Shown one piece after another: positions 37,663 through 49,157 of a stretch of 64,000 bases of DNA. The notes beneath the pieces were generated by a model. The model searched no databases, was not told the origin of the DNA, and saw nothing but the letters and a program-made list of their open reading frames with translations. Every line of letters begins with the position of its first letter. The first letter of the stretch is position 1. The position numbers and the translations under genes were made by a program. The DNA lies in assembly GCA_016490735.1 (NCBI GenBank), contig JAEMWC010001628.1:53501-117500 (forward strand), given 5' to 3'. This DNA comes from Pachyseris speciosa. Taxonomy: Eukaryota > Cnidaria > Anthozoa > Scleractinia > Pachyseridae.

Positions 37663-40600
37663 GGTTAAAGTAGTTTAGCTAAAACTAAAAGTATTTGTAC
37701 TTGCCTAAAATAATTGAGACTTGTCTTCAACCCAGTACTGATGTGCAGGGTGTGATGGTGGACGATCAAAAGGGGGAGAGCAAATAGCAAGTCTCGGTTA
37801 AGAATACTATGGGCCGGAACGCCCCGCTTCTTGATTGGTCAAAATCTGTCAGGAATGTTAGGGATTCTTGTGGGCTATTATCTAAGAAATGACTTGGCAT
37901 AAAATGACATTATGTTCTGACCATAACGTCCGGTTATAGAACGGTGATTGTGAACGAACGTGATATAATTTGCTTATCTCTTTCGTAGATTGTGTGGATT
38001 GGGATTATTTTGCCCGTTTGGCTTGTTTTTCTTTTAGTTTTAGTTTTTGTAGCTATTCGAGTAATTTTAAACAAACCTAAACCATTAATTTGTGGTTTCC
38101 TTTCATTCCGAGTTGTATTTTAGAAAAATAGTTAACACCCAAAATATGTGATAGTTAAGGCTTTCCTCTCCCTTTTCGGGCTCTCTGTACAGGAAACGAA
38201 AGCAAGCTTTTGAGGTGAAAATGCTAGTTAGCCTGGCCTTATATTATGCCTTAAACTGGTATATTTGTCCCCTCGAAAATTAAAATAGTTATATTCATTG
38301 TGTTAAGAAAGATTGAGACAAAATGTTGCTAGTGAAAACTTGAGCTATTCATCATAATTTAAATCATATTTTTTTTAAGGCCGTAAAGGATTTTCGAACA
38401 GACACTTAGTCTGAGGTCCCAGGTGAATCCCGGATCAATTAATTCGGTTTTGGTTGGTATCCGCTATAACTGCACATGTAGTTAACAGTGTAGCACTGTG
38501 CATACTCTGAAAAACCAGAGCTCGGTTGGTTGGAAGCCGCTTAATGCTAATCCAGGATTAACATCTCAGAGAGGTATTTATCTCGCTCGCTGAAAACGGT
38601 TTTAAAAGGTGACGTTTAGCTAAAAAATAAACGGAAGGCAAAAAATAAATATTTCCTGAAAATTCTAACGTGTTACTAATTGAATTGGAATCAATGATAC
38701 ACTATCTCTGGGTTAGCTTAATAGCGCTTTGGACAACTGGGCCTTGAAAATAAATAAATAATAAAATAAATAATTAAGTAAATAAAAGAGAAAGAAAGAA
38801 CGAACAAAAACAAGAAAAAAAGGAAAGAGAAAGAAAGAAAGAGAAGAAACAAACAAGGTACGGGAATTACCTGAACAGGAATTTTTTCTTAAAACAAACA
38901 TTTTTTTTTCCTGACGCACACGACCTTTTGTTCCTCCTTGAGTGGTTTGTGCTGATTCGTGTGGCGCCTTGGATATCCACACCCAATGCAGTCTTGGCAG
39001 TCTTCCAATGGTTATGAGAAATGGCTGATGGGAATTTTCTGAGACCAGAGCCACTCTGGCCCCTAATCATCCACTAAATCCATCGGAAAAAACACTTCTG
39101 AAGCAGCTTGAGTAATTTATATAACTAGCTTTTATTAATTGACGATGGGCCGGGCTCTTCAGCAGCCAAGAAGTCAAACCATTCAGAACTTGACCAACTA
39201 TAGAATCCATAGTAGGTAGCAGGTATTTCACATCAGCATTGCCAGCAGTGATCTTTTAAGTTGGTTTGAAGTTGTAGGAAAAGTCCATCGGCTTAATGGA
39301 TTTAATACACTATTTTGGGGTAAGTAAACTACCTTACACGCTCACGGTACACTCCCATGGGTGCATGAGAACGTTCCCCTGTGTTTTTCCCTTTCCTTAT
39401 GTTGTCAATTTATATATAATCTTTTCAACAGGAGGTTCTATCTCCATAAAATTCTACAAAGAACGATGTACATTCATCCCAAACGTGAGGTGCTGGAAAC
39501 AATTAATCCCCATTACAAAAGCGCGTTTGTTTATTCTTTTGTTATGCCTTTACTTTTCGAAAATTTAAGGTGGCTCTGACCAAATTTAAGGTGGCTTCTT
39601 CTCATATTTTCTTTTTAAATTTTCAACATCCTGATTAGTGTCCGATAATAAAAGATAGGGATGACCCACCTCGCTTTTGATTTATCATTCCTCAAAGCTA
39701 AAATTAGGGGTGTCTCTAGCATCAAAGCAAAAGTGCTGGAAACCGGTGTTGGCCTCCGTAAATAAAAATCTTTAGCCATCGTCTCTGGCTCGCCAGAAAG
39801 TATTTTGAAGTTGGAAAGGCTTTTAAATCCAAAGGATTGAAAAAACAGAGAACGTATTTTGTTTGAAATCCCCTGAACTGTATCCCCCTGAAGCCGTTAA
39901 TTTAATTTCATTGTTTCAGTTACTAGAATCATGGTTTTAGAACCGTTTTCAAGCGTGATTAAGGTAGGCATTATTTTCTGAACGTGCTATTCATGTACCA
40001 AAAGTGGCAGGGCTTTTTCTCGGTTATGCTCATTCAAAAGCAGCCGTTCGACGTCTCCTTTAGACAAATGTCGGCTTCGCAGTTCGAACGTGTTCGTGAT
40101 GAAAAATATTGAACAATCGGAACAGTAAGTTGCCGGATTAACTGGAATTATTTCCATTTAGATGACAGGATCATGTTTCTATTTTAGCAAGCAGAAAGGT
40201 TCTCTTGGAAGCGCGTTTCCGGGATAACAATGCTAGGAAAAACAATCTATATTGTTTACCACGAAAATAATTAAGTATGATTTGCTTGTGTTACTAGGTG
40301 GACTCTTCCGATGAATGTATAGATTAGTAAGTATCAAGTCATTTCAGATCACATTTAGTATACTACGCTGCATAATAGCCTGCTTTTAAGTTAGCTTTAA
40401 ACAACGACGTAAAACAAATAAGGCTTAGTTTGGAGACAACACATGGATTGATCAGTACCAAAATAGATCTTAATCGTATATCCTTATGGGCAATACCAAA
40501 CATAAACCCTGTTATATCTGTAATGAATATTAAAACGTTCGGGCCTGCTCGGCGGTCTTGGATTGGCGATAAAAAGTTTACCAGACGCTATGATAGTTCC

Positions 40601-42783
40601 CTAGTTAATTCAATCGAAGTGAATTTCAACTCCGGAGAACTCAATTTTTAAATTGAGTTAAATGTTTAAATTAAAATTATTTTACTTCCCGTTTGCTCTG
40701 GAAATTTCATTTTGTAATATTGGGATAGTAAAAAATATGATAGTGTGATTATGAACGTGGGATTTCTTTTGAATATTAAATGAAATAAACTGAGTCCTAT
40801 CTCAAGGTTAATTTTGATTATTTTACGGTTGTCTTATTAATTTTTTGACTTCGTTGAAACGATTATGAGTAGCTTCATTGAATTCAGTCAACTTTCCCCA
40901 TGAACGCTATAACGCATTGAAATGTTCTCGCGCCCTTTTCGTTTATTGCATGTGATCAACAAGTGTTTTCCTTTTTCTCTGGGTTCCTTACTTTTACTAT
41001 TTGTCTTCAGATTGTCCCTTATGTGTCGTAGAGTTTTTAATATAACAATTGTTCGACTCGCCGCTTGCTGGATACGAAATGATATAACCAACTCGGCGCT
41101 ACGTGCGACGGCAACGAAAACGTCATTTTAAAATATAACTTCTAATTTCTGTAACTCTTTCGCGATTATTTCAATTTGTTTAACTTAGAAAATGCTAGCG
41201 ATACGGTCCAGGAACTAAATTACTGTGAACGACGTCAAAGTAAGGAAAAAGAAAAGAAAATTTACCGTCATACGCTCACGTTCTCAGGGAAACACAAAAA
41301 TTGGTCATTTCCCGTTGTTGTTTTGCCAAGGACGCCAAAGAAATGTACCAAAATGCAAAACGCACTTGCAGAGCCATTGTTTTTGTTTACTAAGCCTCTT
41401 AGTGTTTAGTGGCGTTCTCGTTGCTGTTGCTGGTTCCTTCGAAACCTTGATTTCTGCTATGAATGGTGCTACATTGATATTTTGGTCTTTTAAGATGGAT
41501 ATTTTGGCAGGAAAAAGGTTTGTGGAGGTTAGATTTGGGAAATCTATTCACCACCCGTAACAACGCGTTCTTGGAATTTTGACACATCGCAGAAACCAAG
41601 GGCGTTTTTCATTTACCAAAAACTTCCGGAAATTTCGATGGGAAATTACCAGCGGCGAAGAACGCTTTCCAGTTTACAAAAGCGCCATTAATTCCCAGGC
41701 TCTCTACTTTCCCACTAAACTTCAAAATGGTGGAAAAGATGTTTTAACATCTTTTTTGTGTTTTAACAAATCTTAAATGAAATGGTAGAGTTGTCTATGG
41801 TAGAAGAAGGTCCTATACTGATTCAGATGACGATGATTACACTCCTATCCTTGCAGCGGTTGGAACTTATATGAGGCGCGATCTTCACCGAAACGAGGGT
41901 TTTGATTGAAAATATATTACCACGACATTCCAACGATGAATATTTACAAGGCGCTTCAGGATGACTCGAAGGACTCTTAAACCTCAGTGCTGGGAAATAC
42001 AAGCCACTGAAAGATTCCTCAGCGATACTCTTATTAGTTGTGTGGCAAGGCCGTAGTTGAAATGCCTACTGTGAAATGAGGATAACGAAAGAAAATTTCA
42101 GACTAACACTTCACGCTGGGGTGGGGAGGCATTATATTCGGAAAACTCAAAGAACGCCTGGGCAAAATTTGATGTTCAACGAATACTACTTACATACGTT
42201 GCATAGTCTCGATTTTATTTATGTCTGCAGATATGGCGCAAGGCCTTGGCGAACTGAGCATTCGTAAAAACTATTCGAGTTCATTGAAGAAGAAGGATCG
42301 GCCGCCATTTTTCGTCAACGAAAATAAGGCCTTGAAAAGCCTGAAACTGGTGAAACCTTGTGCGTAAATGGAACAGTCATGTCCAATACTGTCGACATGA
42401 TACGAGTGGAAAAATACGTTTTACAACTCGTACGAGACTCGACAGACAGAGTGGTCGAGTGGAAAATGCATCTCATTAGTTCACCCAAGGGTCCGCTTCG
42501 AACAGTTGTCGAGTTGTACGAGTCGTACGAGTGGACAAAATCATTGTCGACTCGACAAAATAACTTGTCGAGTGGAAAAATGTATCTTATTAGCAGAAAG
42601 ATTAGAATGCATCTCATTAGTTCACCCAAGGGCCCACTTCGAACAGTTGTCGAGTTGTACGAATCGTACGAGTGAACAAAGTTATTGTCGACTCGACAAA
42701 ATAACTTGTCGAGTGGAAAAATGCATCTCATTAGCAGAAAGATTAACATGGCGGAAAATCGAAACAAGCACGCTACACATATG

Positions 42784-43310
42784 TATGCCTAGTTCTCTAA
42801 GCCGCGAGCAGAAAGAAGCGACAAAGCGTGAGTTACTGATTTAAACCAAAAGCGGAAAGCGCAACCGGCAGAAACAAGCGCGTTACACATGTGTATGCCT
42901 CGTTCTTTAAGCCACAAGCAGAAACAAGCGCGCGTTATCATGTATTTGCCGCGTTCTTTAAGCTTCAAGTGGAAACGCGCAACCGGCAGAAACAAGCGAG
43001 CTACACATGAGTATGCCTCGTTCTTTAACCCATGAGTAGAAAAAAGCGCACGTTACTCATGCGTATTCCTCGTTCTTAAAGCCACGAGCCGAAACAAGCG
43101 GAAACAACCACAAGCGGAAAGGCGCAACCGGCTGAAACAAGCGCGGTACACCTGTGTATGCCTCGTTCTTTAAGCCAGGAACAGAAGCAAGCGCTTGTTA
43201 CTCAAGTATATGCCTCGTTCTTTAAGCTGCGGGTCGAAACAAGCTCCTCTTACACGTGTACACCTCGTTCTTTATACCCGAGCAGGAAAACGCAACAAGC
43301 AGAAACAAGG
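42784..43310. repeat. Minisatellite of about 50-bp units inside the foldback element
   Basis: Eight copies of a block like tatgcctcgttctttaagcc, alternating with cagaaacaagcgcg-type spacers; most neighbours are 50-52 bp apart and some are wider. It is read as repeated PRSL strings in two frames. Confidence 0.9.
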
Positions 43311-43315
43311 GCGCT

Positions 43316-43334
43316 ACAGTATTGGACAACCCTC
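43316..43334. repeat. Additional internal copy of the foldback element's right terminus
   Basis: acagtattggacaaccctc is identical to the outer right end (46741-46759). It may mark the end of a smaller nested element (42376-43334) or an older end bypassed by a rearrangement. Confidence 0.8.
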
Positions 43335-43723
43335 CATTCATTTGTTCATAGAAAATAGTTCATACAAGCAATCCTTATTACAGTTCTGTTCAGTTTGTAA
43401 AGTCATTTTCAACTCAGTTGACAAAGAGTTGAAAGGATGACCACTTAATAAAATATCTTATTGCTTTAAATTTTGAGGTGGAATTTTTACTAAAAGTAAA
43501 TCAGAGCAACATTTCATTTATGACATTCAGAGATGCCGGCATTTAAAACGCCTGCAGTAAAGAAACAACTTCACCTCATTACACAACCCACTCCTACACA
43601 GAAATTAGTATCTCATTCCAGCTACAGCCCTGAAAATTTCGTTGTTCAAAATAATACGCGATTCAATTATATTTTCGTTTACGTTGGGCATCGAATGCTG
43701 ATAAAGAACAACTCGATACGGGA

Positions 43724-44116
43724 GAAATAAGAGGCGTCTAATCTAAGACGCGACATAAATAAGACCATACTTGTCCTATAAATGGTGCAAAATAAGAGTT
43801 CGCGTCTTATTTCAATCGCGTCTTACATAAGAGGCCTCTTAGAACAGACTTTTCAGCTGTTCTTATTTTGCCTGCGTCTTAATAAAAACGTGAACTTCCT
43901 GACATAAATGGTTTCGCGTCCTAAATGTAAGCTGCATGGGCGCGTACTTAGAACTGTTGCTAATGGCAACATTGCATGTAAACGACGCTGAATCAAAAAT
44001 AAGACGCGAACAAGTTATCCGAGATCTTCGCGTCATATGCAGGACGCGAAAGTGTAAACCATAAAGTTCGCGTCATATTTAAGTCGCGCTTTAGATAAGA
44101 CGCATCTTATTTTATC
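43724..44116. mobile_element. About 390-bp MITE inside the foldback element
   Basis: aataagaggcgtctaatcta on the left and the reverse complement of the right end (aataagatgcgtcttatcta) are inverted repeats extending for about 40 bp, with further gcgtctta motifs between. Target duplication is not clear. Confidence 0.75.
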
Positions 44117-44214
44117 CAGAATAAATGGCCCTATCTCAGGGACCGTTTCTTACAATATCTAACTCGCTAGAAAATTCCAAATCCCCACAAAATCTCCCCT
44201 CGCATTTTTGACTC

Positions 44215-46690
44215 GACAACTTCTCTCCGTCGACCCTTCAATGACTTTCTCCACTCGGACGACTCGTACGACTCCACAACTATCGCACTGACCGTTGCCA
44301 CGTCTAACTCACACCAAAATTCTAAATCAAAGTCCCCCTAATTTTGTCGATTTCTCCACTCGAACTATACGACTCCACCACACTATCGCAGTGACACTCG
44401 ACAACCCCGCCTATCGACTCGACAATCGCCTTCTCCACTCGAACGAGTCGTACGACTCGACAACTCCATGTGAAACTCGCATTTGTCCACTCGACAACCC
44501 CGCCTGTCGACTCGAAAATCGCTTTCTCCACTCGAATGAGTCGTACGACTCGAAAACTCTATCACAGTGCACCTTGCCATGTAAAACTCGCGCCCAAAAT
44601 TCTGTCTCCCTAATGAAATGCATTTGTCCACTCGACAACCTCGCCTGTCGACTCGACAATCGCTTTCTCCACTCGAATGAGTCATACGACTCGACAACTC
44701 CATCCCAGTGAACCTTGCTATGTAAAACTCGCGCCAAAATTCTGTCTCCCTAATGAAATGCATTTGTCCACTCAACAACCCCGCCTGTTGACTCGACAAT
44801 TGCTTTCTCCATTAGAACGGGTCGTACCACTCGACAACTCTATCGCAGTGAACCTTGCCATGTAAAACTCGCGCCCAAACTTCTGTCTCCCTAATGAAAT
44901 GCATTTGTCCACTCGACAACCCCGCCTGTTGACTCGACAATTGCTTTCTCCACTAGAACGGGTCGTACCACTCGACAACTCTATCGCAGTGAACTTTGCC
45001 ACGTAAAACTCGCGCCAAAATTCTAAGTCTCCCTAATGAGATGCATTTGTCCACTCGACAACCCCGCCTGTCGACTCGACAATCGCTTTCTCCACTCGAA
45101 CGAGTCGTACGACTCGACAACTCTATCGCAGTGACCCTTGCCATGTCTAACTGTCTCCAAAATTATAAGTCTCCCTAATGAGATGCATTTGTCCACTCGA
45201 CAACCCCGCCTGCCGACTCGACAATCGCTTTCTCCACTCGAACGAGTCGTACGACTCGACAACTCTATCGCAGTGACCCTTGCCAAGTGAAACTCGCATT
45301 TGTCCACTCGACAACCCCGCCTGTCGACTCGAAAATCGCTTTCTCCACCCGAATGAGTCGTACGACTCGACAACTCTATCACAGTGCACCTTGCCATGTA
45401 AAACTCGCGCCCAAAATTCTGTCTCCCTAATGAAATGCATTTGTCCACTCGACAACCCCGCCTGTCGACTCGACAATCGCTTTCTCCACTCGAATGAGTC
45501 ATACGACTCGACAACTCCATCCCAGTGAACCTTGCTATGTAAAACTCGCGCCAAAATTCTGTCTCCCTAATGAAATGCATTTGTCCACTCAACAACCCCG
45601 CCTGTTGACTCGACAATTGCTTTCTCCATTAGAACGGGTCGTATCACTCGACAACTCTATCGCAGTGACCCTTGCCATGTGAAACTCGCATTTGTCCACT
45701 CGACAACCCCGCCTGTCGACTCGAAAATCGCTTTCTCCACTCGAATGAGTCGTACGACTCGACAACTCTATCACAGTGCACCTTGCCATGTAAAACTCGC
45801 GCCCAAAATTCTGTCTCCCTAATGAAATGCATTTGTCCACTCGACAACCCCGCCTGTTGACTCGACAGTTGCTTTCTCCACTAGAATGGGTCGTACCACT
45901 CGACAACTCTATCGCAGTGAACCTTGCCATGTCTAACTGTCTCCAAAATTATAAGTCTCCCTAATGAGATGCATTTGTCCACTCGACAACCCTGCCTGCC
46001 GACTCGACAATCGCTTTCTCCACTCGAACGAGTCGTACGACTCGACAACTCTATCGCAGTGACCCTTGCCAAGTGAAACTCGCATTTGTCCACTCGACAA
46101 CCCCGCCTGTCGACTCGAAAATCGCTTTCTCCACTCGAATGAGTCGTACGACTCGAAAACTCTATCACAGTGCACCTTGCCATGTAAAACTCGCGCCCAA
46201 AATTCTGTCTCCCTAATGAAATGCATTTGTCCACTCGACAACCCCGCCTGTTGACTCGACAATTGCTTTCTCCATTAGAACGGGTCGTACCACTCGACAA
46301 CTCTATCGCAGTGAACCTTGCCATGTAAAACTCGCGCCAAAATTCTGTCTCCCTAATGAGATGCATTTGTCCACTCGACAATCCTGCCCGTCGACTCGAC
46401 AATCGCTTTCTCCACTCGAACAAGTCGTAGGACTCGACAACTCCATCACAGTACACCTTGCCATGTAAAACTCGCGCCAAAATTCTAAGTCTCCCTAATG
46501 AGATGCATTTGTTCACTCGACAACCCCGCCTGTCGACTCGACAATCGCTTTCTCCACTCGAACGAGTCGTACGACTCGACAACTCTATCGCAGTGACCCT
46601 TGCCATGTCTAACTCGCATCAAAATTCTAAGTACCCCTAATCACATGTATTTGTCCACTCGACAACCCCGTATGTCGAGTCGATACAACT
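44215..46690. repeat. Satellite array, ~141-bp units with 111-bp variants
   Basis: The marker catttgtcc recurs at 44480, 44621, 44761, 44902, 45044, 45186, 45296, 45438, 45578, 45689, 45830, 45972, 46083, 46224, 46364 and 46505. Spacing is mostly 140-142 bp, and 110-111 bp at three places. Many units hold the 16-bp palindrome cgagtcgtacgactcg (for example 44444-44459). Because 141 and 111 are multiples of three, frames stay open on both strands for up to 241 codons. These repetitive ORFs are not supported as genes. Confidence 0.95.
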
Positions 46691-46924
46691 TGTCCACTCG
46701 TACGAGTTGAAAGACGTATTTTATGACTCGTATCATTTCGACAGTATTGGACAACCCTCAAATAGAACACATAGTTTCCAACGGGAAAACAGGACTACCT
46801 TTCCAGACGTTCCGTTTATTCTGGAAATTTTTAAGCGGAACGAACCAAAAACGTATGTGCCATTTACATCTGCCAACCATAATTTCTGGAATCTCTTGGT
46901 AAATGGCAAGCACCCCTAATCCAC

Positions 46925-46927
<3 letters not shown>

Positions 46928-46982
<55 letters not shown>
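46928..46982. repeat. (AAT)n microsatellite
   Basis: About 18 units directly after the end of duplication copy B. Confidence 0.95.
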
Positions 46983-46985
<3 letters not shown>

Positions 46986-47252
46986 TGTAATTAACACAGT
47001 ACACTTTAGTTTTCAGTCGATTTTTTTTATAGATGCGGTCAATAAGAGGGGGCAAAATTTTTTTGTTTTCAAATTTTTTTTAGGACAAGACATGAAGGCA
47101 AGATTTCCGCACAGCCCCATACATTAATTAAGTATTTCGTGCATTCATGCTCGCCCATATTTGGAACAGGGTTAGTATGATCGATGATGCATGTGTAATT
47201 AATTAACTGGGCTGTCGGGAAATCTTGGAAAACGCACGCCAAGGCCGAGTTG

Positions 47253-47297
47253 CGCGGCGCGCTCCCCAACAAAAGTTTTGTTGAGGAGCGCGCCGCG
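47253..47297. repeat. GC-rich palindrome, 22-bp arms without spacer
   Basis: gcgcggcgcgctccccaaca and its continuation pair with gttttgttgaggagcgcgcc and its continuation, with one mismatch. It sits in a GC-rich patch (47240-47345) within AT-rich DNA. No gene is seen from 47298 to 47781. Confidence 0.85.
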
Positions 47298-47714
47298 GCG
47301 AGCGAACGACGAAGCCGCGAGGAGAATGGAGTTTCGCTGCTCGCTCGGACAAGCTCCCCAAAAAAACCGCCAGCTACGCAGGCTAAGTTGACTCTAAGAT
47401 GTTTGAAAGCCGATTAAACCACGATTTAAAGTTAACTGAGGATTTTAAGTGAACGGGAAAGAAAAATCTTGTAACTAAAATTTCAGTGATTAGTGACCAA
47501 ATTTTTGGAGCGTTAAAAAAGTGATGTATAGCTCTCTTCCCTCAAGGCAGTTTTAAACTCAGGGAAAAGGAAAAGTCAAACTTTGAAACCGTTACAAGGA
47601 AAAGCAAGCACCCGCTTTGAAGCGGCTGACCTCTGAGGAAACATTCAATTTGCTTATGCTTCGATAAAATTTTGATCCGTTTTGATTGATCAAAACATAC
47701 ATAACGCTTATGAA

Positions 47715-47760
<46 letters not shown>

Positions 47761-47781
47761 GGAGTGAAACACGAAAATTTT

Positions 47782-47829
47782 GTTTATCAACGGCGTTGAT
47801 AATGTAAATTGACCACCTACAGGGATTCG

Positions 47830-47897
<68 letters not shown>

Positions 47898-48812
47898 TAA
47901 TAACGATTTATTAGTAGTACTTCCACAGGGTGGCTCTTCGCCTACTAATTACAAATCTCAAATCAAATCAAATTAAATGAAATGTTGGTTTTTGAGGAGA
48001 GGGGAAAGTCGGAGTTCCCGGAGAAAAACCTCTCGGAGCAGAGTAGAGTACCAACAAACTCAGCCCACATATGACACCGAGTCCGGGAATCGAACCCGGG
48101 ACACATTGGTGAAAGGCGAGTGCTCTCACCACTACGCCAACCCTGCTCGCCCTGACGTTTCGAGCGTTAGCCCTTCGTCGGAGCGAGTCGAGGAATTGTG
48201 GGTTGTGTATGGTTTATATACAGAAAAATGGAGCTACGCTATTGGTGGTAACATGGTAACGTGAAAGACAGGAATAAATTAATTGAATGAAAAGCGTTCG
48301 TTGATACCGTGGGGATTAAGAGTGCCAATTTGAAAGATCAGTTTTTGCTCAATATTTTCACGGCTTTCCGTGGTACCTTGGTGTAGGGAAAGGCCGGAGA
48401 TCGACATGTGTTGTTTGGAATGGCTTGGGAGATTAAAATGCCGAGCGACTGGTTTGGATGCGTCACCTAGTCGTCTTCCTGTTTCGCCGATGTATTATCT
48501 GCATAATGTGCAGGTTATGCAATAGATAACATTTGCGAAGGTACACGTGAAACGATCAGTGATCTTAACAGATCGCTTAGGGCCTGATATTTTGTCAGTG
48601 TTTTGAATGAAAGGACATGTTTTGCATCGCGAGCGCGCGCATTTAAAAGTGCCAGATTATTCAATTGTTTTGAATGCGCTTCTAACTAGAAAGTTACCTG
48701 CATTTTTGTCGCGTTTGAATGAAATCAGCGGTGGTTGCGAAAAGATTCTAGCAGTTTCTGGATCATTTTGCAGTACCTTAAAGTTAGTGAGAATGATGGC
48801 TCCAACTGGGTT
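47782..48812 (-). mobile_element. Penelope-like element 3' fragment interrupted by a SINE
   Basis: 48812-48152 matches the C-terminal coding region, GIY-YIG remnant and 3' untranslated region of the PLE at 22441-23100, including the hammerhead-like motif (48185-48152). The rest of the 3' end continues at 47832-47782 beyond the SINE. It is 5'-truncated and decayed. Confidence 0.85.
47832..48151 (-). mobile_element. tRNA-derived SINE inserted in the PLE 3' region
   Basis: The same family as 33951-34274, reversed: the (AAT)n tail is at 47832-47905 and the tRNA-like head near 48151. The uninterrupted target gattcgattagctgacg is preserved at about 7215-7231 in the paralogous PLE. Confidence 0.9.
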
Positions 48813-48817
48813 CAATC

Positions 48818-49117
48818 TTGAAATTAGAAAACATTTTTAAATTAAAAGTTGCCTACGTTTTGTATAAAATTCACTTCCACAAAAATGAAACACCTCCTGC
48901 TCTCTATGACTTGGTTCAACTCGCTTCTACAGTTCATAATTATAATACTAGATATGCCACTAATCAGAACCTATATAGGCCACCTTCTAGATCTAATTAT
49001 GGCCTTGCAAGGTTCAGAGTAGTGGCAACACATATCCAGGAGGCAATACTATGGGCGGCCGTTACCACCAAAAATACAAACATTGCAAACAATTTAGCAA
49101 GAACAGAAACGGTGTAA
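48818..49117 (+). mobile_element. LINE reverse-transcriptase C-terminal fragment
   Basis: The 99-codon ORF contains YDLVQLASTVHNYNTRYATN, then YRPPSRSNYGLARF and a short tail to a stop at 49117. The VHxYNTR and PxSRxNYG pattern is the C-terminal signature of LINE ORF2 proteins and recalls the minus-strand fragment at 3631-4002. No catalytic motifs remain, so this is a 5'-truncated insertion. It starts within a few bases of the PLE boundary at 48812. Confidence 0.7.
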
Positions 49118-49157
49118 TTGTCCTTTTTAAAGACAGTATAAAAGATTTATAAATGAT

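Larger units (their letters stand above)
35831..37934 (-). mobile_element. Ngaro/PAT-type (DIRS order) retroelement relic with split direct repeats
   Basis: Two direct repeat pairs interlock. Repeat A lies at 35831-36066 and 36374-36614. Repeat B lies at 36145-36373 and 37707-37934. B1 abuts A2 exactly at 36373/36374. Read on the minus strand the order is B, internal region, A-B, A. This is the split-direct-repeat layout (A1-ORFs-B1A2-B2) of Ngaro and PAT tyrosine-recombinase retroelements. The internal region holds an SGNH hydrolase-like ORF and a minisatellite but no reverse transcriptase or recombinase, so this is a deletion derivative. SGNH-type ORFs are known from some Ngaro-like elements. 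Lack of a target duplication would be expected, and I see none. Confidence 0.75.
42376..46759. mobile_element. 4.4-kb foldback-type DNA element built of satellite units
   Basis: The ends are inverted: gtccaatactgtcgacatga at 42381 and, reversed from 46752, gtccaatactgtcgaaatga, with similarity continuing for about 56 bp. The flanks aaatggaaca (42366-42375) and aaatagaaca (46760-46769) are a 9-10 bp target duplication, and copy A has the empty site once at 4328-4337. The left arm has about two ~141-bp units (repeats at 42467, 42608 and 42722). The right arm has about 17 units of the same family in reverse orientation. Long inverted ends made of tandem repeats with a 9-10 bp duplication are typical of foldback and Mutator-like elements. 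No transposase is seen. Confidence 0.85.
38188..46919. repeat. Segmental duplication, copy B (interrupted by a foldback element)
   Basis: Collinear with 1-4487. Homology starts within a few bases of 38188, where the upstream sequence (37935-38187) has no counterpart in the window. It is interrupted exactly at 42376-46759 and resumes at 46760. It ends at 46919 next to an AAT tract. As in copy A, I recognise no protein-coding gene. Confidence 0.9.

Noticed and set aside
44383..46606. Long ORFs of 108-241 codons on both strands with repeated SSRQAGLSSGQM or CRVDRRGCRVDKC motifs
   Set aside because: They are frames through the 141/111-bp satellite, open because the unit lengths are multiples of three. 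Neighbouring units break the frame by one base and both strands look equally open.
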